From NCBI RefSeq assembly GCF_029962835.1, contig NC_080573.1, forward strand, positions 33,101,001-33,165,000: a stretch of 64,000 nt of DNA. The letters are read 5' to 3'. A program made the translations under genes and the position numbers. Origin of the DNA: Magnolia sinica. Its lineage: Eukaryota > Streptophyta > Magnoliopsida > Magnoliales > Magnoliaceae. Under the pieces are notes generated by a model. It was not told the DNA's origin, ran no database searches, and saw only the letters and a program-made list of their open reading frames with translations. Positions 46,371 through 57,114 of this stretch are shown piece by piece; the first letter of the stretch is position 1; the number at the start of each line of letters is the position of its first letter.

Positions 46371-47917
46371 TTGAATGCACATCTTAGACTCTTATTAAGG
46401 CCATTTCTACATTATTTAGTCCTGTAGCTTATATGCTTTATCTCGTGGACTACCCCTGGTAAATGGGCCTCCACTGTAGGTTGGTTCCTTATGGATATTG
46501 TTTAAATACTTAGTTTTGGTCCCTTCTTGGATAAGAGGAATGTACCGCATTATATATCGCCGCATAACACAGATTCATCATCATGGCCCATGTGCATCAT
46601 TATATGCTTGAATGACACTGTGTGTGTGGTTATGATTGTGTCAATGGGCATTGCATGATACCTTCCCCGAGGGATGTAGTATCCCCTCTTGAGCATGTTG
46701 GATGCTTGGAGTTAATGCATGGTTGATTGTATGATTCATGCATCTGACATTGCATAGCATATGAACATTATCGCCCTCGCTTCATCAGGGTTGTAGCCTC
46801 CACAGATACATCATGGATGGCCATGTTTAGACACTAAAAATGTTACTTGAGCATATTGGGTGCATAGAATGCCAATGGGTGAAATTCTTAAAACTTCTAT
46901 GGTACCAAGGATCTGCTCCAGCCCCATGACTGGGTGGAAACATGAGCGCACGAGGGCCTTATACCTTCAAGCCGTAACTCCCACTATCATGTAGTCGGTT
47001 GGATTGAGGTGTGGCCTTACCTGTGTGAGGGAAAGAAGGCAATAGCTAGGTTGAGTCTGACCAGCTCGTGAATGGGTCTTCTACCATCAGACCTTACTAG
47101 TGATTGGCTATCCACAGGAGGGTAGTGAGGTCTCCTACGCTCGTTTGACTGTGCAGGTCTGCAGAGTGGTAGTCATTCTGTAGTGCACTTGACCCCGGTG
47201 ATTTCCTTATAATGAAAATGTACTTGATATGTGGGTTGGATATGAGCACTGGCATTACTTCGCATTGCATTTGCATCGACTATATATGCCTTATATTGCA
47301 TCGCCTTGACATAGTGCCTAGTACTCATTGCATTAAGGTACTCATTGTGTTATATAGCCTTGGTATGACTTCCTGCATGATTGTACTGCCTTGGTATAGC
47401 TCCTTGCACTCATGACTGCCTTGGTAAGGCTAGTGGTATTAGTATTGATTATGACTCCGTCCTGCATTCTCCATCTTCTTTTAAGCACCATTGTCATACA
47501 CTTCCACCACCCTCTAAGCTTCTATAAGCTTATACACGATTGATGCGTGCAAGGGATCCTAGGTCAGCGTCATAGCAGTTGAGCTTGGATTAGAGTTGCG
47601 CCGAGGACCCCAGTGTTGCAGCTCTTCTTCCTACTTCGTTATCAGATATATTTCTTTTCAGCTATGTACTTGTAAAAGTTCAAATTTATAGTAGATTTTT
47701 TAATGTGTTCTTTTGTTATTTCTAAAATTTACTTGTTGTGATCTTGGGTATGCTCATATTGAAAATGGTTATATAGTTATGAAAATCCTCCTTGTGGGAT
47801 CCTAGGATTGGAACCTGCCTTAGGAGCCGAGAATGGGGTACTACGAGGCTGTTGTGGCTAGAACCGGCTATTGGGTTCCTTGCGAGTCCGATTACCAAGT
47901 CTTGGGCGTGACAGGAG

Positions 47918-47930
47918 TTGGTATCAGAGC
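47918..47930 (+). other. G3 primer-binding site
   Basis: TTGGTATCAGAGC, complementary to the 3' end of initiator methionine tRNA, five bases after the LTR end GGGCGTGACA. Confidence 0.93.
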
Positions 47931-48089
47931 ATAACAATTAATTTTGGAATAACTTGGGATAACATTGCATATCTGCTACAAGCTTAGGACAAGTAGTGTC
48001 CCAAGTGTGTTTTCCTCATTTCGTTTGAGCCTTCAAGGATTCTAATCCCTAGGTGTCCATCACCTTTGTTCCTTCTATAGACCATGCTG

Positions 48090-48710
48090 TCTAGTTGAGG
48101 TTCCCATGATTGTGACGACTATGGCCATGGTGCCCGTGGACGTGATTCTCATTCTACTCCAGCAATCCGAGTGACTTTTACTCCACCCTCTAAGATTCAT
48201 GTTCCCCCTCTTGAGCCTGCTGTACCTATTCCTGAGGCTCCCGCCTTACATGTGCCTCTGTCAGAGGATAGTGCTACCCCCGCTTATCTAACGATTCCTT
48301 TAGGAGCTAAGCATCTCCAGCAGTTGATACGGATTATCAATGATGTTCTTCATACCCGTCAGCCCGTTCTTGAGATGCCTGGACAGGCGGAACAAGAGTG
48401 AACGAGCCCCCTTTTATGAGATTCGACTCTGCGACGAGCTCCATTGGCACTATTTCTACTTAAGGGCGAGGTTGAGTGGACTGGTTTGCAGAGGGATCAT
48501 GATCAGAGAAGAGGCTAGAAGAGGTAGGCCCCATCTGGTAGCTCCCAGCATCGTCGACAGCGGCAGAGGTGCGTAGCCTATCAAGCCGCCAAGGCATCGG
48601 CAGCATGTCCAGCATCACCTTCTAGACCGTTTACTGGTGTTTGTTATGGATGTGGACAGATAAGGCATCGGAGACGCGAGTGCCCTCTTCCTTTGCAGTA
48701 GCGACAGTGG
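48090..48710 (+). pseudogene. G3 gag remnant with CCHC zinc knuckle
   Basis: A Pro-rich N-terminal stretch (PPSKIHVPPLEPAVPIPEAP) and a decayed middle are followed at 48642-48683 by CYGCGQIRHRRREC, a perfect C-x2-C-x4-H-x4-C knuckle that binds RNA in retroelement capsids. The distance from N-terminus to knuckle is much shorter than in a full Tekay/Del gag, so the capsid core is largely deleted. Frames are broken several times. Confidence 0.75.
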
Positions 48711-48869
48711 CTCCTGCCACCGATACCCCGACAGCAGCTGAGACAGCAGGATAGACCCCCGCAATGACCGCAGCAGTAGCAAAGACTGCAGATGCAGAGG
48801 GGATAGAAATCTCCCCAGCCACCTTAGGCTTGATTTTGGGCAACTCAGCAGAACCCTTAGTTATCGTTG

Positions 48870-49095
48870 AGGGTGTTATTCCTATCTCCGTGTATAAGTC
48901 TTGTGTTTTGGTGCATTGCACCTTTTTATATCCAAGGGCTTTTGTTCGATCAGACTGCTATAAGAGTTTGCCGTAAGGGATTGTTGATATCGACACTTTT
49001 TGGGAAGATTGTTGTGTTAGAACAATGTTGTATATCGTGTTCCGTCTTGGTTGGTGAGATGTTTCTGCCCGCTGATTTATTTGTATTGCCAATGT
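48870..49095 (+). pseudogene. G3 protease remnant
   Basis: The sequence LVGEMFLPADLFVLPM near 49045-49095 resembles the C-terminal half of chromovirus protease. Upstream the active-site block is too decayed to recognise. Immediately after it the sequence passes to integrase, showing a deletion of RT and RNase H. Confidence 0.55.
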
Positions 49096-49129
49096 TGAGC
49101 TTGTTGGCTTGTTTTGTTGTCAAGGTAAT

Positions 49130-49992
49130 ATTTTTGGCAGGGGATGAAGCACCAGATTGCTAGTTTTGTAGCTGAGTATGACACATACCAGTGTGTCAAG
49201 GTCGACCACCAGAGACCCACTGGTCCCTTACAGCCGTTGAGCGTTCCAGTGTGGAAGTGGGAGCTTGTATCGATAGATTTCATCATTGGTTTGCCAAGGA
49301 CTCAGAGCAATCACGATACCATCTAAGTTATCGTCGATCATCTGACGAAGTCGGTTCATTTCATTCCTGTGCATGCTTTCTGGTTTATGGACTGGCTTGC
49401 AAAAGTGTTCATTGAGGAGATAGTGAGACTACACGACATTTCAGTTTCGATCGTTTTAGATCGAGACTCCAGATTTACGTCTCAATTTTGGAGGAGTTTC
49501 CAGCAGGCGATGGGGACCACTTTGCATCTCAGTACCGCTTATCATCTGCAGACGGATGGATAGACTAAAAGGGTCAACTAGATCCTTGAGGACATGCTCA
49601 AAGCTTATGTGATTGACTTTGTGAGTAGTTAGGATGAGCATTTGCGCCTCGCTGAGTTCACGTACAATAATAGTTATCAAGTGACTATCGGCATGGCTCC
49701 TTTTGAGTCACTTTATGGTAGACCGTGCAAACCTCCTAGCTGTTGGACCGAGGTTGGAGAGTGTCATCTCTTAAGTCCCGAGCTTGTGCAGCAGATGTCG
49801 AAGGCTATCGATATTATCAAGCAGAGGATGCACATAGCTTAGAGCTGGCAGAAGAGTTTTGCTTATTGTCGACGTCGACCCCTCGAGTTTACAGTTGGGG
49901 ACATGGTATATCTTAAGGTCTCACCTATGAAAGGTGTGGTTCATTTTGGTGTGAAGAGCAAGCTTGCCCCAAGATTTATTGGATCTTTTGAG
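49130..49992 (+). pseudogene. G3 pol: integrase, split by C2
   Basis: Blocks in order: IASFVAEYDTYQCVKVDHQR, WKWELVSIDFIIGLPRTQ (first D), VDHLTKSVHFIPVHAFW, LDRDSRFTSQFW (second D), a stop in the QTDG-TKRVN segment, LAEFTYNNSYQVTIGMAPFE, LYGRPCKPPSCW, LEFTVGDMVYLKVSPMKGV and KLAPRFIGSFEI, where C2 is inserted. The coding sequence continues at 60601. The N-terminal zinc-binding region is partly lost with the upstream deletion. Confidence 0.93.
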
Positions 49993-49997
49993 ATTAC

Positions 49998-51865
49998 TGT
50001 AAGTGCTATAGTTCATAGCCCCCTTTTGTTGTCAAATTTGTGGTGCCAAAGACATTGTTATGAAGCTTTCACATGTGAAGAACAAAGATCTACTCAAGAT
50101 CAGCTTTGATTGACAAGCACTGTTCACAAGTTAAGACTCGAGAAAGTGAGATTGTTCGACTTAATTCAAGATAAGGATAATGCAAGATCTCAAGAAGCTT
50201 TCAAGCTCAACCTCAAGATCTTAAGAAGCTTTCAAGTTCAACCTTAAAATCTCAAGAAGCTTTCAAGTTTGAGCTACATCAAGACTTCAAGCTTCATTAC
50301 TTTCAAAGGTCACTCGACTCTAAGTTTCAATGTCCTTACTTCACTATTGAGGTATGACTGACCTTAGGTTGACCTTTAAAGTAGGCCATTTTGGATTCAT
50401 AATTCATATGTTTTATATAAGTGAGTTTAGTCTGTTCTAAGACTAGTCCTGGACTTTGTTCGACTAGTCTCAGCACTGCTTCGACCTGTCTAAGAATTTC
50501 CTATATCAGTCATAAGTTTGTTGCAAAATTCGAAAATTTTCTGTTAGGCTTTAACTAGTCTTAGGGACTGTTCGACTAGTCGTATGAACAGTGTCGACTA
50601 TTTCATCGATCAGTCGTAGTCCTATGACTCAAAGTACAGTGTTGAAATTCGACTAGCTTCGATTAGTCGTGAGCAACCTACGACCAGTCGAAGGAGACCT
50701 ACAACCAGTCGTAAACCACCTACGACCAGTCGTGAAATCGCCAGATCTTATCGTGCCTGAATCTTCAAATATCTGTTGGTTCTACGACCAGTCGTTGAAA
50801 TCTTTAGACCAGTCGAAGACGTGATTTGCTCACCTATAAATAGAGCACAAATCTCAAAATAAAATATGAAATTCAACCTAATTTAATTCGACCTTCTGAG
50901 AGATAAGTCTGTGCTCTATTTAAGCTAAGTGTGCATGTTTAATATTCTCTTTCTTTAGCTTTTAAAATTGATTTTGTTTCTTGTATTCCAATCTAATCTG
51001 AAAAAGAGGAAGTTTCATTTTTTTCCTTTTTCTAGAATCAAAATCAATTAGAGCTAGCCCCATTTGGTTTAATTTAAAATCTATTAGAACTTAGAACCAT
51101 TATAAAGTGAGTATTGGACATTGAACTTTGACATTCAAATCTCTACTCCAACTTGGTTCTTCTGGGCTGTTACAATGAAGTAGAAATTCAGGTATTTTAC
51201 GTTTATGTAATTTACTTTCATTTGATTTTCTTTTGAAATTTTCCAGAAAAATCTCATGGTATTGGTAATCTGAGGAGAGCTAGGAAAACTAAGAAGAGGG
51301 GTTTTTTTAATTGTGTAAGCCCATAGAGAAAGACATAATTGTGAAGGTTTTGGGTGAACTTGGAAAACCTATCTTCGATAGTGAACGTTGATATCCCCTG
51401 TGTGAGGATATTAGGAGTGGAGTAGCTATGTGGCTGTTTATTAATAGTTGGTGTACACACAGGCTAACCACTATAATCCCTTGTGTATTGTGGTTGTGTG
51501 GTTTATATTTCATATCTTTAATTATTCATTTGTGGGATGTATATGTGGATGTGGATGTTGTAATCATTTTATTTCAAGCTCAGTGGGGAATGTTGTAATA
51601 ATTTAGATTTATATTTCTGCAATTTATCTCTTGCTATATCTTTATTAGTTTGAGCTTCGGTTTCTCTATTTGTTCTAGTAAGGTTGCCCTGCCATTTTTA
51701 TGGTGCATGGTTGTCCTTAGAACAATCAATATTTTGAGATTGCATTCAGCATTGTGTATTGATTTATTTATTTGGCTATCTCTCTTTCTTTATTTCTGCT
51801 GTATTTATTTTAAATTTGGCATAGTCCTATTCACCCCCTCTAGGATATATAGCTTGGCCATTTCA
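49998..51865 (+). repeat. C2 5' LTR (1868 bp)
   Basis: From TGTAAGTGCTATAG to GGCCATTTCA. It carries the CGACTAGTCG-type palindrome array at 50437-50822, a TATA box CTATAAATAGAG at about 50834-50845 and a terminal TTCACCCCCTCTAGG segment. It differs from the 3' LTR by scattered substitutions and small indels. Confidence 0.95.
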
Positions 51866-51867
51866 AG

Positions 51868-51880
51868 TGGTATCAGAGCC
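51868..51880 (+). other. C2 primer-binding site
   Basis: TGGTATCAGAGCC begins two bases after the LTR and matches the 3' end of initiator methionine tRNA. It is a primer site, not a tRNA gene. Confidence 0.95.
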
Positions 51881-51941
51881 TAATAGCTCTCTTTCTTATT
51901 TGGATTTAATTCCTAAGCTAACGATCTAAGCTTTATATAAG

Positions 51942-52740
51942 ATGTCATATTTTGATAGCCTTTCAGTCGCTAGGCCTCCACCTTTTGATGGCACCAATTA
52001 TGCCTATTGGAAAGCTATGATGAGGATCTTCCTCAAATTCATGGATGAAGGTGTGTAGCTATCCACAGTGAATGAATGGATCCCCCCTACCACTGAAGTA
52101 ACTGGGATTGATGGTTCAAAATCCATGAAAGTTACACCATATTTCTCTTGGACCACACTTCAGAAAAATGAGATTAGTGCAAATGCTAAAGCACTAAATG
52201 CAATTACTTGTGCACTATCACTGGATGAATTCAAAAGAATTATATCCTGTGATTCTGCAAACCAAGCTTGGGATATATTGAAAATACACACGAGGGTACT
52301 TCAATTGTCAAGAAATCTAAGATACAAATCCTCACAACTAAATTTGAGGAAATACCTATGGAAGAAAATGAAATGTTCATGGACTTCTATACCAGATTGA
52401 ATGACATTGTAAACTCTATGTGGGGTCTAGGTGATAAAATCACTGAACGAAAGATTTGTGCTAAAATACTACGCTCACTTCCTGAACGGTTCAATTCTAA
52501 AGTAACCGTAATCCAGGAACTTCGTGATACGGACAATATGAAGGTTGAGGAATTAGTTGGCTCATTACAGACTTATGAGTTAACCTTTAAAGCTCTAAAA
52601 GGTAAATCTATTGCCTTAAAAACTTTTAAAAATGGTTTTCAAGAAAATGATTTAAACTCTGATTTAGAAAACTTTGAAGATGATATGACACTTTTGGCAA
52701 AAAGGTTTTATAAAATTTTTACAAGTAAAAAAGAGGATTG
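51942..52740 (+). pseudogene. C2 gag (capsid part)
   Basis: Starts at ATG 51942 with MSYFDSLSVARPPPFDGTNY and AYWKAMMRIFLKFMDEGV, then an in-frame TAG where Trp is expected, LSTVNEWIPP, ALNAITCALSLDEFKRI, ANQAWDILK, a frameshift near 52280, LTTKFEEIPMEENEMFMDFY, ILRSLPERFNSKVTVIQE and DDMTLLAKRFYK. This is the copia gag (UBN2-type) fold that forms the particle shell. The frame ends at 52740 and the zinc knuckle follows in another frame. Confidence 0.92.
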
Positions 52741-53470
52741 ATCTTCAAAAGGCATTTGATAAAAAGAAACCTAAACCTAAATCAAGAAAATCATTAAAGA
52801 CAGTTAATGTTACAACTGCCATGAGTATGGGTATTTGGCTAACAAATGTCCTAATAAGGGCAAGTCAAAAAAGAAAAGTATGATGGCTACTTGGGACGAG
52901 TCCTTTGATTCTGAAGCCTCCTTTGAATCAGAAGATTCTGAAACTGAGTCGGGTTGTGATGTTAAGGCCCTTATGACTCTAGCCAAATTCACTTTTTCAG
53001 ATAATGATGACTCGATTAGTGAAGAAAATCTGAATAGTGAATGTGAAAATGAAGATGATCTTTAAGATGCATACAATGCCCTATACAAGGAAAGTTGTAA
53101 AATTGTTGTGAAATTGAAACTTCAAAATGAGAAATTTTCTAAATTTAAAGAAATTTATGAATCTCTTGTTTTAGAAAAGTCCCACATTTCAGACTGTTTT
53201 CAAAAGACAAAATGCGATTTAGATTTTAAAACTTCCCAGATTGAAAATCTTAAATCTGAAAACGAACAACTAAAGCATGAAGTCTCCTCTCTCTTGAGTT
53301 TAAAGGAAACCTGGAAATATGCCTAAGGTGATCCTAAATTAGAAAAACTCTTATCAGGATCGAGAAAATGTGGCAATCGATCTGGTCTGGATTATGATAA
53401 GAATGTTTCTCCTAAGAATACTCCTCCCAAGTTTGTAAAGGGAGAGACCTTAAACTCAAAAGGGAAAGAT
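52741..53470 (+). pseudogene. C2 gag end: zinc knuckle and coiled-coil linker
   Basis: At 52809-52849 the frame reads CYNCHEYGYLANKC: the CCHC knuckle with its His replaced by Tyr. Acidic Ser-rich sequence follows (ESEDSETESGCDV), a stop at 53063-53065, then a helical Lys/Glu/Leu segment (FKEIYESLVLEKSHIS, SQIENLKSENEQLKHEVSSL) typical of SIRE-type gag C-terminal coiled coils, and another stop near 53324. Confidence 0.85.
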
Positions 53471-53473
53471 CAA

Positions 53474-54211
53474 TTGTTTTCTAAAATATCTAAATCTTTT
53501 CAAAAACCTAAAAGTAATTATATCAACTATAAAAAGCAAAATCAAAATCTTTTGGCTGAAAAGATAGTTGATTTACTTAAGAAGCTTCTAAAGTCTAACT
53601 TAATAGGTCATACATATAATTCTTACAAACGAAAGAAGACCAACTATCCACCTAAATCCAAAATGATTATGAAATGGGTTCCAAAGGTCACTTGTTTGGT
53701 TGCTCACACTGCTTTTAAAGCAACAAGCTATTCTAAGTGGTACCTAGACAGCGGATGCTCAAGGCATATGACTGTTGATAAAGGTTTATTCACCGATTTC
53801 AAAGACATGACTGATGGTTCAGTCACATTTGGTGATGGCAGCAACTGCAAGATTATGGGCCAAGGTACGGTTCAACTCTATAACCTTCCTTTGTTTAAAA
53901 AGGTTTTGTATGTTGAAGGACTGAAACATAATCTTCTAAGCATATCTCAAATTTGTGATAATAACCATAGTGTACGGTTTTCTAATCAAAGCTGTGAGAT
54001 TCTAAACAACAAGGGTTCATTCATACTAACTGGATGTATAACGTCTGAAAACTGCTATATTGTTAGCAAATCCAGCTCATCTAGTCAATCGTGTTACATG
54101 GTCCATACAGACGAGATTGATTTGTGGCACAAACGTCTTAGACATGTACACTACCGAAATCTATATAGATTGAGCAAACGGGAACCTATAAAAGGTCTAC
54201 CCAAACTATAA
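53474..54211 (+). pseudogene. C2 protease and integrase N-terminus
   Basis: The frame contains WYLDSGCSRHMTVDKGLF, the copia protease active site (DSG), then FGDGSNCKIMGQGTVQL, VLYVEGLKHNLLSISQIC, and the integrase zinc-binding start DLWHKRLRHVHYRNLYRLSK. Protease cleaves the polyprotein. The frame is intact for 245 residues and ends with a TAA after KGLPKL, before the CC pair of the zinc region. Confidence 0.93.
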
Positions 54212-54798
54212 AAATTAGATAAAATATGTGGTGAATGCCAGATTGGCAAACAAACGAGGAACTCACACAAAAAGGTGAATTCTAATACCACATCAAGACC
54301 ACTTGAGCTTCTCTATATGGATCTTGTAGGACCAACCAAGACGGAAAGTCGAGGTGGCAAAAGATATATCTTGGTAATAGTAGATGACTTTACCAGATAT
54401 ACATGGGTTGTCTTCTTAAGGGACAAATCAAAAACCCTTAAAGAATTGAAAAAGGTTCTCAAGTCAGTAAGATTCGTAGTGATCATGGATCTGAATTTGA
54501 GAATAGCGGTTTTGAGAAGTTTTGTAGCGACTAGGGACTATTACATGAATCCTCAGCGCCCAAAACTCCACAACAAAATGGTATAGTTAAAAGGAAAAAT
54601 AGAGTGCTTTAAGAAATGGCTAATGTCATGTTGAATAGTATGAAGCTCTCTAAGAATCTTTGGGCTGAAGCAGTCAATACAACTTTCTATATCGTTAACC
54701 GGGTTTACACTGGTAAAGGTAATAATAAAACGGCTTACGAAATGTGGTTCAATAAAAATCCTACTGTCAAATACTTTCGAGTTTTTGGTAGCAAGTGA
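54212..54798 (+). pseudogene. C2 integrase core
   Basis: After the stop: ICGECQIGKQTR (zinc CC pair), ELLYMDLVGPTKTESRGGKR (first D), YILVIVDDFTRYTWVVFLRD, then a frameshift near 54455 before the second catalytic Asp (the DHGSEFEN block is in another frame), a stop near 54610, MANVMLNSMKLSKNLWAEAV, NTTFYIVNRVYTGKGNN and VKYFRVFG. An in-frame TGA at 54796-54798 replaces the expected Cys codon, exactly as in C1 (112-114). Confidence 0.92.
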
Positions 54799-55197
54799 TA
54801 TATTTTATGAGATCGTGAATATCTGGGAAAGTTTGATACGAAGAGTGATGAAGGGATCTTTTTAAGATACTCTTTAAACAATCGAGCTTATAGGGTTCTG
54901 AACAAAAGGACCGGTGTGATTCAAGAGTCTATCAATATAGTCATTGATGATCACTTAAACACACCAATCTCAAGTTTAGATAATGATGAAGTTCTAGTAA
55001 TTGATAAATCTGATACTTCATCTAATCAGACTGATTTTGAACTGAGGACTATTAAAGATCATCCAACCACACAGATTCTTGGAAACCCTCTCACTGGTGT
55101 TCGTACCTGTAGACAACTTGAGGATATATGTAATTACGTATGTTTTACATCACAAATAGAACCATCTAACGTAAAAGAAGCTCTTGCTGATGAAAAC
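54799..55197 (+). pseudogene. C2 integrase tail and linker to RT
   Basis: Continues YIL, a stop, DREYLGKFDTKSDEGIF, YRVLNKRTGVIQESINIVID, then the variable linker SSNQTDFELRTIKDHP and [20 protein letters not shown], ending with a TAG at 55198-55200 where C1 has Trp (ENWIVTM). It corresponds to C1 139-523. Confidence 0.88.
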
Positions 55198-55200
55198 TAG

Positions 55201-56041
55201 ATTGTTACGATGCAAGAAGAACTTAACCAATTTATGAGAAATGATGTTTGGTATCTCGTACCTAAACCTATATATAAACACATCATTAGAACCAAATGGA
55301 TTTTCAAAAATAAGTCCAACGAGCTTGGCAATATAATTAAAAATAAGGCTAGGCTAGTGGTACAAGGTTACACTCAAATTGAAGGTATTGATTATGATGA
55401 AACCTTTGCACCAGTAGCACGTCTTGAATCATCTAGACTCTTTATATCCATTGCCTGTTTTAGAAAGTTTAAGATTTACCAAATGGATGTGAAAAGTACA
55501 TTTTTAAATGGCGATTTGCATGAGGAAGTCTATGTTGAACAACCAATGGGTTTTGAAGACCCCAAAAATGCTGATCATGTATCGCCTTAAAAAGACACTT
55601 TATAGTTTAAAACAAGCTCCTAAGGCATGGTACGAGAAACTAACAAAGTTTCTATTAAGCCATAATTTTCAAATGGGATGTGTTGATAAGACTCTATTTA
55701 TTAAAAAACATAATGATCACATTTTAATAGTACAGATTTATGTTAATGATATCATTTATGGATCTACCTGTACTGACATGACTATTGAGTTTGCAGATTT
55801 GATGAAATCTCAGTTTGAAATGAGCATGGTTGGGGAATTGAATTATTTTCTTGGGTTGCAAGTAAAACAAAAACTTGTTGGAATGTTCATTTCTCAATCT
55901 AAATATGCCATGAATTTGATTAAGAGATTTGGATTTGAGAATGGTAAGAATTTTGATATTTCTATGAGTACAACTTTGAAACTCTCAAAAGATTCTACAG
56001 TCATTTATTCTATGCTTCCTTTATCGGAGTATGATTGGTAG
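55201..56041 (+). pseudogene. C2 reverse transcriptase
   Basis: Blocks: [70 protein letters not shown], a frameshift near 55582, [34 protein letters not shown] and [10 protein letters not shown]. The catalytic YVDD is changed to YVND, which should abolish polymerase activity. There is a single copy of the segment that is duplicated in C1. A frame break near 56000 leads into RNase H. Confidence 0.93.
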
Positions 56042-56679
56042 TTTACTGTATTTAACTACTAGTAGACCCGATATCGCTCTAAGTGTTGGTATTTGCACTA
56101 GATATCAGTCTGATCCTAAAGAATCGCACTTGACTGCTATCAAGCGGATTATGCGATATGTCATAAGTGCTGTTAATCTCGGTCTCTGGTATCCACATGA
56201 GACTAGTGTTCAATTAGCTGGGTACTCAGATGCTGACTGGGCTGGTAATCTTGATGATAGAAAATCAACCACTGGTGGTTACTTTATATTGGAAACTGTT
56301 TAGTTTCTTGGGTTAGCAAAAAACAAAGTTCTATATCACTTTCAACAACTAAAGCTGAATATATCGCAACTGGTAAGCGTGTACACAGCTTGTTTGGATG
56401 AAACGTATGCTAAGGGATTATGGAATTAAACAGGATTCTATGTTATTATATTGTGATAATTCCAGTGCCATAAATATTTTAAAAAATCCAATTCAGCATT
56501 CTCGTACTAAGCACATTGACATTAGATTTCATTATATTCAAGAATTAGTAGAAGAAAAGGTTATATCTTTGGAATATATCCCTACCGAGAATCAATGTAT
56601 TGACATTTTCACTAAACCGCTTGACAAAAGCAGGTTTAACAAAATGAAATTTGATCTTGGTATGTGCATTTTAAAATGA
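56031..56679 (+). pseudogene. C2 RNase H
   Basis: [40 protein letters not shown], a frameshift near 56295 so that the SLSTT-AEYIA block is in another frame, then RMLRDYGIKQDSMLLYCDNS, RTKHIDIRFHYIQELVEEK and IDIFTKPLDKSRFNKMKF, ending at GMCILK and a stop at 56677-56679. The end agrees with the natural pol terminus. Confidence 0.92.
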
Positions 56680-56763
56680 GTATTTATGCCTATTTGTATC
56701 ATATTGTATATAATTGTTTGATTAGATTTCAATTTTTGTATATAATGCTGGAAATCAGATTTT

Positions 56764-56912
56764 TGGCCGGTACTCGACCAATCGTGTTACGACTGGTCGT
56801 GTACATCCACGACCAGTCGTGAATCGCGTGAATCACTTAAAATAGGAGAAAATGCTTCATCTTCTTCATTTCCTCTTCACTCTTCAACGAGCTGACACCC
56901 GACTAGTCAAAC
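56764..56912 (+). promoter_or_regulatory. Palindrome cluster upstream of C2 ORF2
   Basis: CGACCAATCG, CGACTGGTCG and CGACCAGTCG occur within 50 bp (56773-56822), and CGACTAGTC recurs near 56900. The pol-ORF2 spacer of C1 has the same motif at the matching place. This suggests a shared control element with the LTR; the role is inferred. Confidence 0.5.
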
Positions 56913-57114
56913 CCTTCCTTTAAAATCTTCAAGGTTAGTACTCTATTTGCATTTTTCTTGTAGATTTGTGTCTAGATTACTTCTATTTTACTTTTAAAGT
57001 TATCTATTTCAAATTTAATTAAGATTTGGGGTATTTCTTTTGTAAAATCTGATTTGAGAAAACCCTCTTCTCAATCCTTTGCAACTCTTTATTTTCTTGA
57101 AATCCTTGTTGCAA

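Larger units (their letters stand above)
36148..46373 (-). mobile_element. CACTA (En/Spm) transposon carrying captured gene fragments
   Basis: The element spans 36151-46370 (10220 bp), flanked by 3-bp duplications TTG (36148-36150 and 46371-46373). Its ends are inverted: CACTACAAGAAAAACGGG at the left and, on the other strand, CACTACAGAAAAAAGGGG at the right, both continuing with CAAAGG and TAC. CACTACAAGAAAA and 3-bp duplications are diagnostic of CACTA elements. I found no transposase (TNP2-like) or TNPA-like frame, so it is non-autonomous. Inside, minus-strand fragments of host genes lie on both sides of 4 kb of telomere-like repeat. Strand is given for the captured coding content. Confidence 0.95.
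31854..47913 (+). repeat. G3 5' LTR, about 5.8 kb, interrupted by CACTA
   Basis: LTR sequence occupies 31854-36150 and 46374-47913 (together 5837 bp); the CACTA element and its TTG duplication account for the rest. The start aligns with the 3' LTR from 60850 onward; the end abuts the primer site. Long stretches are rich in GGCCCA/TGGGCC words (33600-36140). Short open frames inside have no recognisable domain and are not conserved between the two LTRs, so I call no genes here. Confidence 0.88.

Noticed and set aside
51868..51880. A tRNA gene fragment at the TGGTATCAGAGCC sites (also 20139-20151 and 47918-47930)
   Set aside because: Only the 12-13 bases complementary to the tRNA 3' end are present, next to LTR ends; these are primer-binding sites.
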